The notes beneath the pieces are model-generated. The model did not search any database. It saw only the letters and a program-made list of their open reading frames with translations, and had not been told where the DNA came from. DNA of 64,000 bases, taken from positions 28,058 through 92,057 of the forward strand of contig NW_015439889.1 of the NCBI RefSeq assembly GCF_001577835.2. Direction: 5' to 3'. This DNA is from Coturnix japonica (taxonomy: Eukaryota; Chordata; Aves; Galliformes; Phasianidae). The translations under genes and the position numbers were made by a program. This document shows positions 47,870 through 64,000 of this stretch, piece after piece (the stretch's first letter is position 1; each line of letters begins with the position of its first letter).

Positions 47870-48071
47870 ATTTACACGAGGTCACCCTTCTGCCATCCCC
47901 CATATTTGGACTGGGGGGTGAGGATGGTGTGAGCACCTGGGGGTGGAGGGGGGGAGCATGGTGCTGGTCAGCCCCACATGTGGGGGGGGGACAGAGCTGT
48001 CTGCTCCTCCTGGGGGAATAAATACCACCTGCCCCCCCCCACCCCTAAAGGGGTTATTTGGGGCCAGGGGG

Positions 48072-50708
48072 CTATTTGGGGCTGGGGGGCTGGTAGGGGT
48101 CCAGCAGGAGGGAGGAGAAGGTGTTGACTTTGTCGGCCCCGCGAACCTCATGGGGCAGCAGAGGCAGTTTGACGATGTGGAAATCCTCATAGAGATCCTC
48201 CATCTGTGTGGCAGAGAGAGAAGCGGTAACGTACAGAACCACCCCCCCACACCCCCTCCTTGGGTTGGCTGAGAGCCCCAAATCCTGCAGCCCACCCCTC
48301 ACTGCCCCCACAAACCACAGCAGCTCCCCAAATCCTCTCCTGCAGCCCCAAACTTTGGACTACCCCCTTTTGCCCCTTCCCAAGGGATGCAGTGTCCTCT
48401 GCTGTCCCCACTCCCCCATTCTCCCCCACCCCACCACAGCTGCCCCTCATTTCTGCCCCCCCCAAATCCACCACCCCCTCTTGGCACCTGGTCCAGGTAC
48501 TTGGCTTGGATCTTGTGCCTGGCCTCACACATCTTGCAGGGCCGTTGTGGGTCAGGGAAGACGAGTTGGTTCACCACGATGTTGTGGGTGTCGATGCGGC
48601 ATTTTGCCAGCTCCTGGATCAGCCTCTCTGTCTCATACAGCGACAGGAACTCGGCGATGCACACGCAGATGAACGTCGTTTGCTCCTGTGGGGCCATCAG
48701 TGACCGCGTATGTGTCCCTGTGGTGTCCCCAACGCGCTCAGCTGCCCCATGGCATCCCCTTCCCAACCCCACAAATCCCATAGGAATGCTCTTGGACCAG
48801 CAGACCTTGGCTTGCTCACAGTGTTTGCTCCGTGGTTTCCTCCATCCCTGTGCCCCTACCCCAGTCTCACTCCATCCTGTGTCCCCATCCATGATGTCCC
48901 CACTTCTGGGCACCCCCCGCCCAGCCCCACAGCCCCAGGATTCCCATTGGAATGTCCACAGACTGGCTCAGCTGCATCCCCTCCCCACCCCAGTGTCCCC
49001 CCCCATCCCACGTGTCCCCTGTGATGTCCCCAGGGTCCCCCCACGACCAGGGATCCCCTGCCCAGCCCCAAAGCAATAGGATTCCCATAGGAATGCAGCG
49101 GACCCGGCTCAGCCTGTTGCCTTCCCCACATCCCCTCCCTGATGGAATTCCCTCCCCAGAGCCATCTTCTCCTCAATGCTCCCCCCCATTCCCAGTGTCC
49201 TTACTGGGTCCTTGAACTGCTCGCTGACAGAGCGGATGACAGGCAGCGTCTCCTCCAGCTTGGAGGCCAGCTGGTCAGCATTCATGTCCCCCAGACCCAA
49301 CATATTGCACATCTATAGGAGGAGAACAGCTTAGAGATAACCACGGTCTCACTCAGCATCCCCACAGCGCCATCCATAGGGTCCCCAAAGCTCCAGCCAC
49401 AAAACCTCCGTGCTCCCACACACAAGGACCCCCCGTCCCCTTCCCCACGCCCTCACCTGTGAGATGAAGGGGCTGATTTGGTTCTTGATCTGCATCAGCC
49501 GCCCCAGGCCCCGTTCCACGATGGTGGGGAAGTTGAGCAGCCGCAGCGTGTGCCCGGTGGGTGCCGTGTCAAAAACCACCACCGAGAAATTCATCCCCTT
49601 CACCAACCTGCGGGGAACGGGGGGTGCTCAGCGGGACCACGTGTGGGGTGTCGGCCCCACATCTCGCTCCACGCTCACCTCATCACCTCAGCGTAGCTCA
49701 TGGCCTCATCGATGCCAGGGAAAGCACTCATGGCCTCCTGCATCATCTTCTTACCCATGCTCAGCATATTGTCCTCCTCAAAGAACTCGTCGGGGAGTTC
49801 TGCCACTCCCAGACTGGGGTCGATCTCCTGGGGGGTGTCGTGGGGTTCAGGGGGGGGCTCTGTGGAGAGGGGCTCTTGGGGTGGGGGTCCCACGGGGTGG
49901 GGGACTGTGCGGTAGGGGTACCACGGGGTCGGGGTCCTGCAGGGTTGGGGGTCCCATCGGGTGGGGATCCCGTGAGATGGAAGCCCCGTGGGGTGGGGGC
50001 CCTTTATAGGTGGGGATCCCGTAGGAAGAGGATTGCAGTGGGGTGGGGGTGATCCCCCTCCAGCCTCACCATGGCAAAGAGGTTGTCGTAGCCCTTCACT
50101 TTGGTGGGGACTTTGGAGAACTTCTGGTCGAAGGCGTCCGAGATGTTGTGAGCGGGGTCGGTGGAGATGATGAGGACGCTCTCACGCACCTTGGACAGCT
50201 GCACGGCCAGGCTGCAGCTGCGGGGCGGCGGTGACGGGGGGCAGCCCACAGACCCCCACCCCACAGCGACCTCCACCCCACACTGACCCCTGCCCCACGG
50301 GAACCCCACCCCATATCGACCCCATGGCATATCGACCCCACCCCATATCGACCCCATCCCCTATCAACCCCATATCAACCCCACCCCATATCGACCCCAC
50401 TCCATATCAACCCCATATCAACCCCACCCCATATCAACCTCATCCCATATCGACCCCATCCCCTATCAACCCCATATCATATGTTCCCCCCATTAACCCT
50501 CACTGCCCTCCACCCCAACCCACAGACCCTTCCTCCCCCGCCCCCACCTGCAGGTGGTTTTGCCGACGCCGCCTTTTCCGCCCACAAAGATCCATTTGAG
50601 GCTCCGCTGTTCGATGATGTTGGACAACGTCGGTTCCAGCGGTTCCACGTCGGGCGCGTCCTCGAACTCCTCGGCCTCCGGCCCCCAGCCACCCGCCGCC
50701 GCCGCCAT
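48072..50708 (-). CDS. GET3: GET3 / ASNA1 / TRC40 ATPase
   Basis: GET3 is the cytosolic ATPase that carries tail-anchored proteins to the ER receptor WRB/CAML. Seven exons: 50548-50708, 50070-50217, 49679-49827, 49457-49607, 49205-49312, 48488-48685, 48072-48203; 348 residues, the human length. The deviant Walker A loop [10 protein letters not shown] ends exon 1; [17 protein letters not shown] and [19 protein letters not shown] are switch regions. C289 and C292 in [11 protein letters not shown] form the zinc-linked dimer contact at the same positions as in human. The start [20 protein letters not shown] is near identical to mammals. The gene is head to head with TRIR across 233 bp, so a shared promoter is likely. 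Confidence 0.99.
50255..50485. repeat. Imperfect CCCCATATCRACCCCA repeat in GET3 intron 1
   Basis: About 14 copies of a 14-17-bp unit, just after the exon 1 donor on the minus strand. Confidence 0.85.
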
Positions 50709-50941
50709 CTTCCCCCTGCGCCGCCGCCAGCACACCCGCCGCTCCGATTGGCTGCCGCACCACCGCCCCGCCACACCTCCGCATCGGGATTGGCTGATCG
50801 ACCTGTCAATCCGAGGGGAGGCGGGGAAATGCCGCGAGTCGCCAGGCAACGCCATCCCAGAAGCCCTTGCGCGCGGTGTGACGCCATCACGCGTCGCCGC
50901 GCGTTTCCCGGCGTGCCCCGCGGCGGCGGAGGGGGAAGAAG
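50709..50941. promoter_or_regulatory. GET3/TRIR bidirectional promoter
   Basis: 233-bp CpG-rich interval between divergent start codons. Two GATTGGCTG CCAAT-type boxes (near 50746 and 50789), one per direction of likely use, and no TATA box. Confidence 0.6.
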
Positions 50942-52428
50942 ATGGAGGCGCACGGCGACGAGGGGGAGGCCCCATCGCCGCCCCCGGGACCCGGCGGCGG
51001 AGTGAACGTGTTCGCTAATGACGGCAGCTTCCTGGAGCTGTTCAAGCGGAAGATGGAGGCGGAACAGCAGCGGGAACGCGAAGCGGCGGCTGCGGCCGAG
51101 GCCACCGGAGGGGCCGGGCCTGGCCCGCAGCGTTCGGCCGACGGGGCGAAGAGGAGCGGAGGCGCCCTCGGCTTCGTAAGGACGCGGGGCCGCGGCCCGT
51201 CCCTGCCCCCGCCACCACCGGGACGGGACCCCGGGGGGCGGCCGGTGCCTCCGGGGGGGGGGGCGAGGTCCCGGTGTCACGGGGGGGGTTTGAGCGGGGA
51301 CGGTTTGAGCCCAAACGGGAGGAGGTTTCAACGGGGAGCGGAGCCCAGCGCGGCCCTTTGGTTCTGGACCGGCCCGGGCCCGTTGCACGAACCTCCCCGA
51401 GGCTCCGTTGGGGCTTTGTTGGTGCTGCCGCCTTTGGAGCCAAGGGGGTTCTCAGCTCAGACCTTCAGTTCTGCCTCCTGTGGGAGACCCCTGGCCTGGT
51501 GCTGCTGGGGGGGCCGAAAAGGGCGACAGAGGGGCTGGAAAACGGCCTGGAAAATGGCCTGGACAAAGGCTTGGGGGGCACCGAGACCCTCTTGGACTCT
51601 GATTTCAAGGCCAGCCCTTCCCAGGGGCAGCGGTGGCTGCTGGGACCCTTTGAAGTGGGGGGCACTGAAACCCGCAGCTGTCAAAGAAGCTGGTGGCCCC
51701 AACAGCTCTGTACCCACAAATGGGTACCCCAGGGTTCCCTGGGCTCCGCTCAGCGTTGCCAACCCCCTCCCTGAGGAGCTGCCTGTCCGTGGGGTGGGAT
51801 GGACGGCCAGAGGGATGCGGCGGCCCTGACGGACGGCCCTCTGGTTCCGTTGTGCAGGGGGTGATGCTGTCCCTGTGTGCGTAACGGTGGCAGTCTTCTG
51901 TCCCTTCACCAGGTGGGCAGGAGGCGAGGGGGGAACAAACTGGCCCTGAAGACCGGCGTGGTGGCAAAGAAGCAAAAGACCGATGAGGAGGTGAGGATGG
52001 GGGGGGGGGTGGAGCTGTGACTCCCACCTCAGGGCACCCGTCCTGTGTGGAAGGGGGGATCCCTCTCCCTGTTGGGATTTTGGCCCCATTCCCAAATCTA
52101 CGGGGTCAAACAGCCATTGTAGGGTCCACCCGACCTCATCCCATCAGGGCTGTTCACTCTGCTCCCATTTCTCATTGAAGTTCTTGCACTGCTCCCCTCT
52201 TTCAATCCCCTCTAGTGTTTCCAGTTTGTTGGTCCTGGTGCACCCCATTACCCCCATTACTCCCAGTGCTTCCAGTTCTCCCCCATTACAGTTCTCATTA
52301 TTTTTTTCCCCTTTTCTCAGGTTTTGACGAGTAAAGGCGACGCCTGGGCCAAGTACATGGCAGAAGTGAAGAAGTACAAAGCACATCAGTGCAGCGATGA
52401 CGACAAAACGCGGCCCCTGGTGAAATAA
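50942..52428 (+). CDS. TRIR: TRIR (C19orf43), telomerase RNA component-interacting RNase
   Basis: TRIR is a small nuclear protein reported as an exoribonuclease that trims telomerase RNA. Three exons: 50942-51175, 51913-51990, 52321-52428; 139 residues. After [20 protein letters not shown] the conserved [20 protein letters not shown] begins, followed by a Gln/Arg/Glu helix, then [19 protein letters not shown]. The highly conserved end is [20 protein letters not shown] followed by KTRPLVK. Intron 1 stays open for about 650 bases in the exon 1 frame, but the clear donor (GGCTTC|GTAAGG) and the conserved downstream exons argue against read-through. Position between GET3 and TNPO2 matches human. 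Confidence 0.9.
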
Positions 52429-52726
52429 CCACCCCCTCCCCCTCCACCCCGGACATAATTACTGTACATAATTAATTATTTAAGGACGCAGGCAGCTCCT
52501 TCCAAGCGTTTTTATATGTACAAATATATATATCCCCATCGCACCCCAGGACTCTGCCGCCTGCGATGCCTCGGGGGAGGTGGGGGGCACAGCCCCCTGC
52601 CCACCGCTCACCCCCCCTGCAGGGCCCCCACTGCCACGTTCTCCCCCTCCCCCTGCCCGGCTCCATTTTGGGGTTAGAAGTGGAGAATTGGGGGAGGCCG
52701 ATGGGAGCAGCCGCTGCTGTTGCTTC

Positions 52727-52732
52727 ATTAAA
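52727..52732 (+). terminator. TRIR: TRIR poly(A) signal ATTAAA
   Basis: ATTAAA lies about 300 bases after the TRIR stop, followed by GT-rich sequence (GTGTGGTGGTGTTTTTGG) of the kind expected downstream of a cleavage site. Confidence 0.7.
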
Positions 52733-52802
52733 GATCTCGGAGGTTTTAGAGTGTGGTGGTGTTTTTGGGGTGGGGGCTGCCCAGCTCAGAACCTCGGCTG
52801 TC

Positions 52803-53045
52803 ACCAGAAGTTCTTGTTTTTGGGGTTATGGTTGTACTTTTTGGGGTTATGGTTGTACTTTTTGGGGTTCTGATGGTACTTTTGGTCGTTCTGATGGTGA
52901 TTTTGGGGTTCTGGTGGTGATTTTGGGGTTCTGATGGTACTTTTGGGGTTCTGATGGTGATTTTGGGGTTCTGATGGTGATTTTGGGGTTCTGATGGTGA
53001 TTTTGGGGCTCTGATGGTGATTTTGTGGTTCTGATGGTGGGGGAT
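52803..53045. repeat. 20-bp minisatellite downstream of TRIR
   Basis: About 12 copies of GATTTTGGGGTTCTGATGGT with variants (GTACTTTTTGGGGTTATGGT at the left end). Confidence 0.95.
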
Positions 53046-53329
53046 GCTGCCCAAACCTCACTGTGCCCCCTGTAAGTGCTGCCCGCATCCTCTTGGAGCA
53101 CTGGGGTTGGGGTGAAGGTGGGATGGGATGGTCCTGAGCTTCTCCTCCCCCATTGCCCCCCGTTTCTGAGCCCTCCTGCTCTCCCATCCCTTTCTCCCAT
53201 GTCTCCAATTCCCCTGGGTTCCCACCCGTGCCCCCATTCCCTGCTCCCCCATTGCTCCCAGTTCCCTTCCTTCACCCCCCATTACTTCCAATACACCTCA
53301 GTTCCCATTGCTCCCCTATAGCTCCGGGA

Positions 53330-53560
53330 CCGGAAGGGGCTGGGCCCGAGCGGCGCCCACGGGCCCCTGGGAGATGTAGTTCGGAAGTTGAGGGTTGGGC
53401 TACGCGCATGCGCAGCAACGCACTTTCCGGTCTAGGCCCCGCCCCCCAACGCAGCACGCACGCACGCAGCCCCTCGCGCTCTCACGCGGTCACGTGGTGC
53501 GGCATACGGTGGCCGGCGCGGGTCAGTGCCCGCGTGCCGCGCTCCGCGGGCAGCGCCCGG
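53330..53560 (+). promoter_or_regulatory. TNPO2: TNPO2 promoter: ZNF143 and NRF1 sites
   Basis: CTGGGAGATGTAGT (53368-53381) matches the ZNF143 element. GCGCATGCGC (53404-53413) is a perfect NRF1 palindrome, and CTTTCCGG and CCCCGCCCC follow. This TATA-less CpG promoter lies about 1.1 kb before the TNPO2 start codon, with a 5' UTR intron between. Confidence 0.65.
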
Positions 53561-54485
53561 TGCCCCGCAGGCCGCGCTCCGCCCTCCGCCCCGGAGCCCA
53601 CCCCGGGCTCGGGAGCGACCCCCGGGAGGTACGAGGAGGAGACGGGAACGTGAGGAGGGAGAATTGGGCCTGGAGCGGGGGAAGGGGCGTGAGGGGGGAG
53701 GGGGATGGGATCTGTGGGGGTGGGACGGGGCATGTTTTTTGGGGGAGTGGGGAGCCTAATGGGGGGGAGGGGGTTGGATGTAGGCGGGCTGAATTCGGAG
53801 GCCCTGGGGGGGACCTGGAGAACGATCGCGGGGGGAAAGTGAACGGGATTAACGGGGGGGGAAGCCGGGCGCATGGACCGGCGGGCGAAAAATAGGGGCT
53901 TGGATGGGGGGAAAGGAGGAGGAGGAGCGAAGGGGGGGGGGAGAACGGGGGGAGTTGGGCGCCTAAGGGGGGGCAGCCGGGGGGATTATAAGATGCGTGG
54001 CCGCGGGGCTTCGTTGGGAAGTGGGGCTTAATGGGGGGGGGATGCTTTTGGGGGTTTGTTAACGGGGAACGCGGAGTAGTAGGAAGGGGGAATGGGGGTA
54101 ACGTGACAGATCTAATTGGGCGTGAGGGGGGAAGGGGGCAAACGCCTGTGGGAGAAAAGGTTCATTGGCGTTCGTAATGGAGATGTAGGGGGGCAGTGGG
54201 GCCTGGGAAAAGGGGAGAAGTGCAGGTACTGAGAGAGAGAGATTCGGGGGCAGTGGGGCTGGGAAGTGGGGAATTGGAGCGAGAATGTTGGCGGTTACTT
54301 TCTGGGACTCGGGGAGGGGCGGGTTATTGGGGGAAAGGGGATAAGAGGTTCCAGAGGGCCATTTGGTGCTGGGGGGGATTGAAAGAAACGGTGAGTGGAA
54401 GAATTGGGGTTAATCGGGGACTGGGGGGATTTTTTGAGAGTGGGGGGTGAATAAAGGGGTTGTGGGCATAGGGGAAATAAGGTGA

Positions 54486-60667
<6,182 letters not shown>

Positions 60668-61600
60668 GGCAGATGCAGGCACTGGGACCAGGTGGGAACC
60701 CCTCCAGTAAGAAACCTTTATTCCCCCCCAAAACTACCCCATGAAACCCTAAAGCCTCCCCCCTTCCTCACCACTCCTGAGATACTTGGAGTGGGGGTTT
60801 GGGGTATAAATGGACACTGCACCAAAATATCCCCAGACCATCCCTAAAAGCTGCTCCCCCCCCAGAACCCCACCGACTCCCAAAGCTGCAGCACCCCACA
60901 GTTCCTGACCTCTTTCCCCCTCCTCCCCCTTCTCCACAGGTCGGCCGTGCTGTCAGGATGGCAGTCGGAGCAGATGCCCCCGGGGGGGGGGGGGGGAGGG
61001 TTCGGGAGGAGCCCCCCCCCGGGCTCAGCCCCAGCCACTGCGGGGGGGCCCAGATCTGCACCCCCCTCCTCGGGGGGCGGGGGGAGGGGAGGCGGTGGGG
61101 GGGTGGGGGGAGGTCGGGGCCCCCCCCTCGAGGTAGGTTTTGGGGTGGAAAACGCAAAAATTGGAGCAAAAATGGGGCCAACGCGGGGTAGCCCCCCCCC
61201 TTTCTTTTTGTCCTCTACACAGCCCCCATCCTTCCAACGCATGGTGCCCCTCCCCCACGTAGGGACACGTAGAGACCCCCTGAGCTGGGGGGGGGCGGTG
61301 ATCGATGCCCCCTCCCCGCGTTTTTTGCCCGTTTTGTTCCGTTTTTTACCGTTTACAAAGTGGGGGGGGCGGGAGGGAGGAGGAGACGCGGGGGCGCCGG
61401 GGGGGGGCGCAATAGGAGGGGGACCCGGGAGGGGGCGGGCCCTGGTGGGGGGGGGGTCTCACCTCCCCCCTTTATTTCCTTCTCGGCAATGAAGTTCCTT
61501 CATCATCCCGGGCTCTTGGGCTCTTCATTACATGGGGGGGGGGTGGGCGGGGGGGCAAGTGTGTGCAGCGCCTGGGGGGGGTCGTTTCCTGTACCGCGCT
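60668..61600. other. TNPO2 3' flank
   Basis: Probable TNPO2 3' UTR followed by long G runs (60975-61110, 61350-61470). No gene is supported. The minus strand carries AATAAA near 61471, but no minus-strand gene was found for it to serve. Confidence 0.5.
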
Positions 61601-61624
61601 GTTGTGCTACGGGCACACGTGGTC

Positions 61625-61800
61625 CCTTCCGGCGCTTCCTGATGACGTAGTCGGGCGGTGCATCTGGTTATTTCCGGCGCCCTCAGATGACGTTAGTGCG
61701 CGGCGTTCTTCCGGGTTCAGTGCATGCGGCGGCGCGTGTTGATGACGTAGTAACGACAGCGCCTTCCGGATGACGTCAGTGGGCGGTACCCCGGAAGTGG
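61625..61800 (+). promoter_or_regulatory. FBXW9: FBXW9 promoter: array of CRE-like sites with ETS sites
   Basis: Four GATGACGT sites (TGACGT at 61643-61648, 61688-61693, 61743-61748, 61771-61776) alternate with TTCCGG sites (near 61628, 61672, 61711, 61764 and 61793). The last CRE is the perfect TGACGTCA. The blocks look like diverged copies of a unit of roughly 45 bp. Confidence 0.7.
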
Positions 61801-62025
61801 GTCTCCTGTGGTCGTGGAGACGGGGACGCGGCGGGGGCCGGTTCGGTGCGCGCCCCCGGGGGTGGGTTGGGAACCGAACCAGGACCCGCGAAGGAACCGG
61901 GGGGCGCGGGGGCGGCTTCGGGCTGCGGTAACGAATGTCGGGGGCGCTCCGGTAACGGGCCTGAGGACGGTCCGGGTTTGGGCCCGCTTCGGGTCGGTCC
62001 CGACCATCCCGCCCCCCCCGCAGCC

Positions 62026-63961
62026 ATGGAGGAGCCCCCCCCGCCGACCCCGCGCTCAGGAGTTCGCCGACCGGCTGCGGGGCCCCGGGAGCGGCCCCGA
62101 CACCGAACGGCCCCGACCCCGCCCGGATCCAGCCCCGGTGACCGACCCGCGCCCGTCCCGGCCCGAGGCCGGCCCGCACCCACCGGGGGCTCCGGGGGTC
62201 CCGGGGGGGGCGGGGCTGTTGGCGCTGCCGCTGGACTGCTGCTGCGAATCTGCGGGTTCCTGGCGGCCCGGGAGGTGCGCGCGGTGCTGCCCCGTGTGTG
62301 CACGGCGCTACGGGGACATCGCACGGGATGCGGTGGCCTGGAGGGTCCGGCTGAGGCGAAGGGCACGGGGACCCCTGCTGTGCTGGAAGGTGAGCGGGGT
62401 ATGGGGGTTAAAGGGGGGCTATGGGGCTATGGGGTTATAGGGGGCTTGGGGGTTATAGGGGGGCTATGGGGGTTAGGGGGGGATATGGGGGCTATGGGGG
62501 TTATAGGGGGCTATGGGGGTTATAGGGGGGCTCTACATGGAGGGTCAATGGGGGGTGGGGGATGATGGGGGGTTATGGGGGGTTATAGGGGGCTATGGGG
62601 GTTATAGGGGGGTTATAGGGGGTTATGGGGGGTTAATGGGGGGTCTACATGGAGGGTCATGGGGGGTTTGAGGGATGATGGGGAACGGGGTTATGGAGCA
62701 GATCTGTCTGTGCTGGAATGTGGGGGGGGGTGATGTGGGAGTTTGACCGTGTTGGAATTGGGCTGTGGGGGGTTATGGGGAGTGTAACGGGGTGTGGGTG
62801 ACCCCCAAGTTGTTGTAAGGGGGAGTGGGGCACTGTGGGGATGTAGAGACCCCCCCCAGTATTACATCCCCTGTATAACCCCATAGAGAAGAGCATTAAT
62901 TCTCCCCATATATGTTATGCCTCCCCATCCCATAGAGAAAGACTTTGACCCCGCAGCTGCCTGTGTGGAGCTGGAGGAGCACCTGCAGCGCTGGGGGGAA
63001 GGGGGGGCCGCCATGCGCCATTTCTCCCTCGACCGCGGACACTTTGCCTCGGTGGACGCTGTCCTTCTCCTGCAGGTTTGGGGGGAGAAGGGGGGGCACC
63101 CCAAAGGGACCCCCCCCTCCTCACTCCTGTCTCCACCCACAGGGGGGGACCCTCTGCGTTTCAGGTGCTCGTGACCGTACAGTGAATCTGTGGGACCTGC
63201 GGCAGCTGGGGGGGGCACACGGCAGCCCTACAGTGAAAGCGTTGGGCAGTGAGCCGGGAGGAACGCACAAGGTGGGATATGGTCCCTCTAACAGCCCTGG
63301 AACCCCCATTCATTTTTCCCTTTTGGAAAGACTTTTCCTTGCCAGGATTGCTCATTCCCTCTGGGTATTGTTGAGGTCCCTATTGCTCCCTCCCACCTGG
63401 GGGCTGTTTTGTGGACCCATTTCTGACCCCCCCCCCCATCCCACCTCCTGCAGGGCTGGGTTTGGTGTTTGGCTGCTGCTGGGACGACGCTGTGCTCGGG
63501 CTCGTGGGACAGCACTGTGAAACTGTGGGACCTGGAGACAGAGGGGCAGCAGTGCGGGGAGATCAGGTGGGGCTGGGACAAGAGAACTGGGTATTTTGGG
63601 GGGGAGAGGTCCCACTCACTCCTTCCCCCCCTTCCCCCATACAGGGAGAGGGCGGCGGTGCTGTGCCTCTCCTTCTGCCCTGATGCCATCATCACAGGAA
63701 CCTACGACAAAACAGTGGCTGCATATGACCCACGAGGTAAGTCCAGCCCCACACATACGGGGTGGCAGCACTTGGAGGGCACAGCTCTCACCACCCCACC
63801 CCCCCACAGCAGCCCCCCAGACCCCGGTGCGATCCTACAAACCCCACAGCAGCGCAGTGTTGGCGCTGGCAGCCGATGACCGTCTCATCGTATCTGGGAG
63901 TGAAGACCGAACCCTGGTGGTCATCGACCGCCGTGCTGACGGCATCCTGCAGCGCCTGCAG
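62026..63961 (+). CDS. FBXW9: F-box and WD repeat protein 9 (5' part; continues past the window)
   Basis: FBXW9 is a substrate-recognition subunit of SCF-type ubiquitin ligases; its substrates are poorly known. Exons: 62026-62389, 62936-63075, 63143-63271, 63454-63566, 63645-63736, 63810-63961, then the window edge. Exon 1 starts MEEPPPPTP, with an F-box ([20 protein letters not shown]). Exon 2 reads [22 protein letters not shown] repeats follow with [40 protein letters not shown] and [16 protein letters not shown]. Exons 2-6 are in phase and clean. In exon 1 the conserved blocks alternate between two frames: AQEFADRL and [13 protein letters not shown] in one; the start, the LLRIC F-box core and PAVLE in the other. 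I take these as consensus indels in GC-rich DNA. Confidence 0.9.
62400..62660. repeat. GGGGGTTATAGGGGGCTATG repeat in FBXW9 intron 1
   Basis: About 14 imperfect copies of an 18-20-bp G-rich unit beginning at the exon 1 donor. Confidence 0.9.
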
Positions 63962-64000
63962 GTGGGGCTGACCCCCAAGTGTGGGGCTGGGGGCTCCATC

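Noticed and set aside
51176-51829. TRIR exon 1 frame open through most of intron 1
   Set aside because: A strong donor and two conserved in-phase exons downstream explain the gene; composition keeps the frame open.
61471-61500. Minus-strand AATAAA as evidence of a gene between TNPO2 and FBXW9
   Set aside because: No minus-strand coding exon lies upstream of it.

Overview
The window looks like a very GC-rich, gene-dense piece of a bird microchromosome, probably galliform. The evidence is short introns, CpG-rich promoters, long C or G runs, a CR1 LINE 3' end, and vertebrate genes whose products match avian forms. Three N gaps (10190-10378, 23457-24051, 32731-32755) and one isolated N (7010) mark a draft assembly. 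Several GC-rich first exons show reading-frame breaks that look like consensus errors.

The gene order matches human 19p13.13, read in reverse. From left to right: GADD45GIP1 (+), RAD23A (-), CALR (-), FARSA (+), SYCE2 (+), GCDH (-), MAST1 (-), RNASEH2A (-), JUNB (-), HOOK2 (+), BEST2 (-), GET3/ASNA1 (-), TRIR (+), TNPO2 (+), FBXW9 (+, runs off the right edge). Relative orientation agrees with human throughout. KLF1, DNASE2, PRDX2 and RTBDN, which lie inside this block in human, were not found. Exons were placed by reading conserved protein sequence across GT/AG boundaries and checking codon phase.

The genes are mostly housekeeping: mitochondrial ribosome (GADD45GIP1), proteasome shuttling (RAD23A), ER folding (CALR), tail-anchored protein delivery (GET3), tRNA charging (FARSA), ribonucleotide excision (RNASEH2A), nuclear import (TNPO2), lysine catabolism (GCDH) and ubiquitin ligation (FBXW9). 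More specialised genes are SYCE2 (meiosis), MAST1 (neuronal kinase), JUNB (AP-1), HOOK2 (dynein adaptor) and BEST2 (chloride channel). Two pairs are head to head (CALR/FARSA, GET3/TRIR) and SYCE2/GCDH are tail to tail.

The most unusual features are: a tandem array in RAD23A whose units each carry a phase-compatible 38-nt exon-like module; a duplicated SNORD41-like snoRNA plus a third box C/D snoRNA in TNPO2 introns; six perfect TGACGTCA palindromes within 233 bp of the MAST1 3' UTR; a very short JUNB with a tRNA-like hairpin and Pol III B box at its predicted start site; and a HOOK2 about 107 residues shorter than human.
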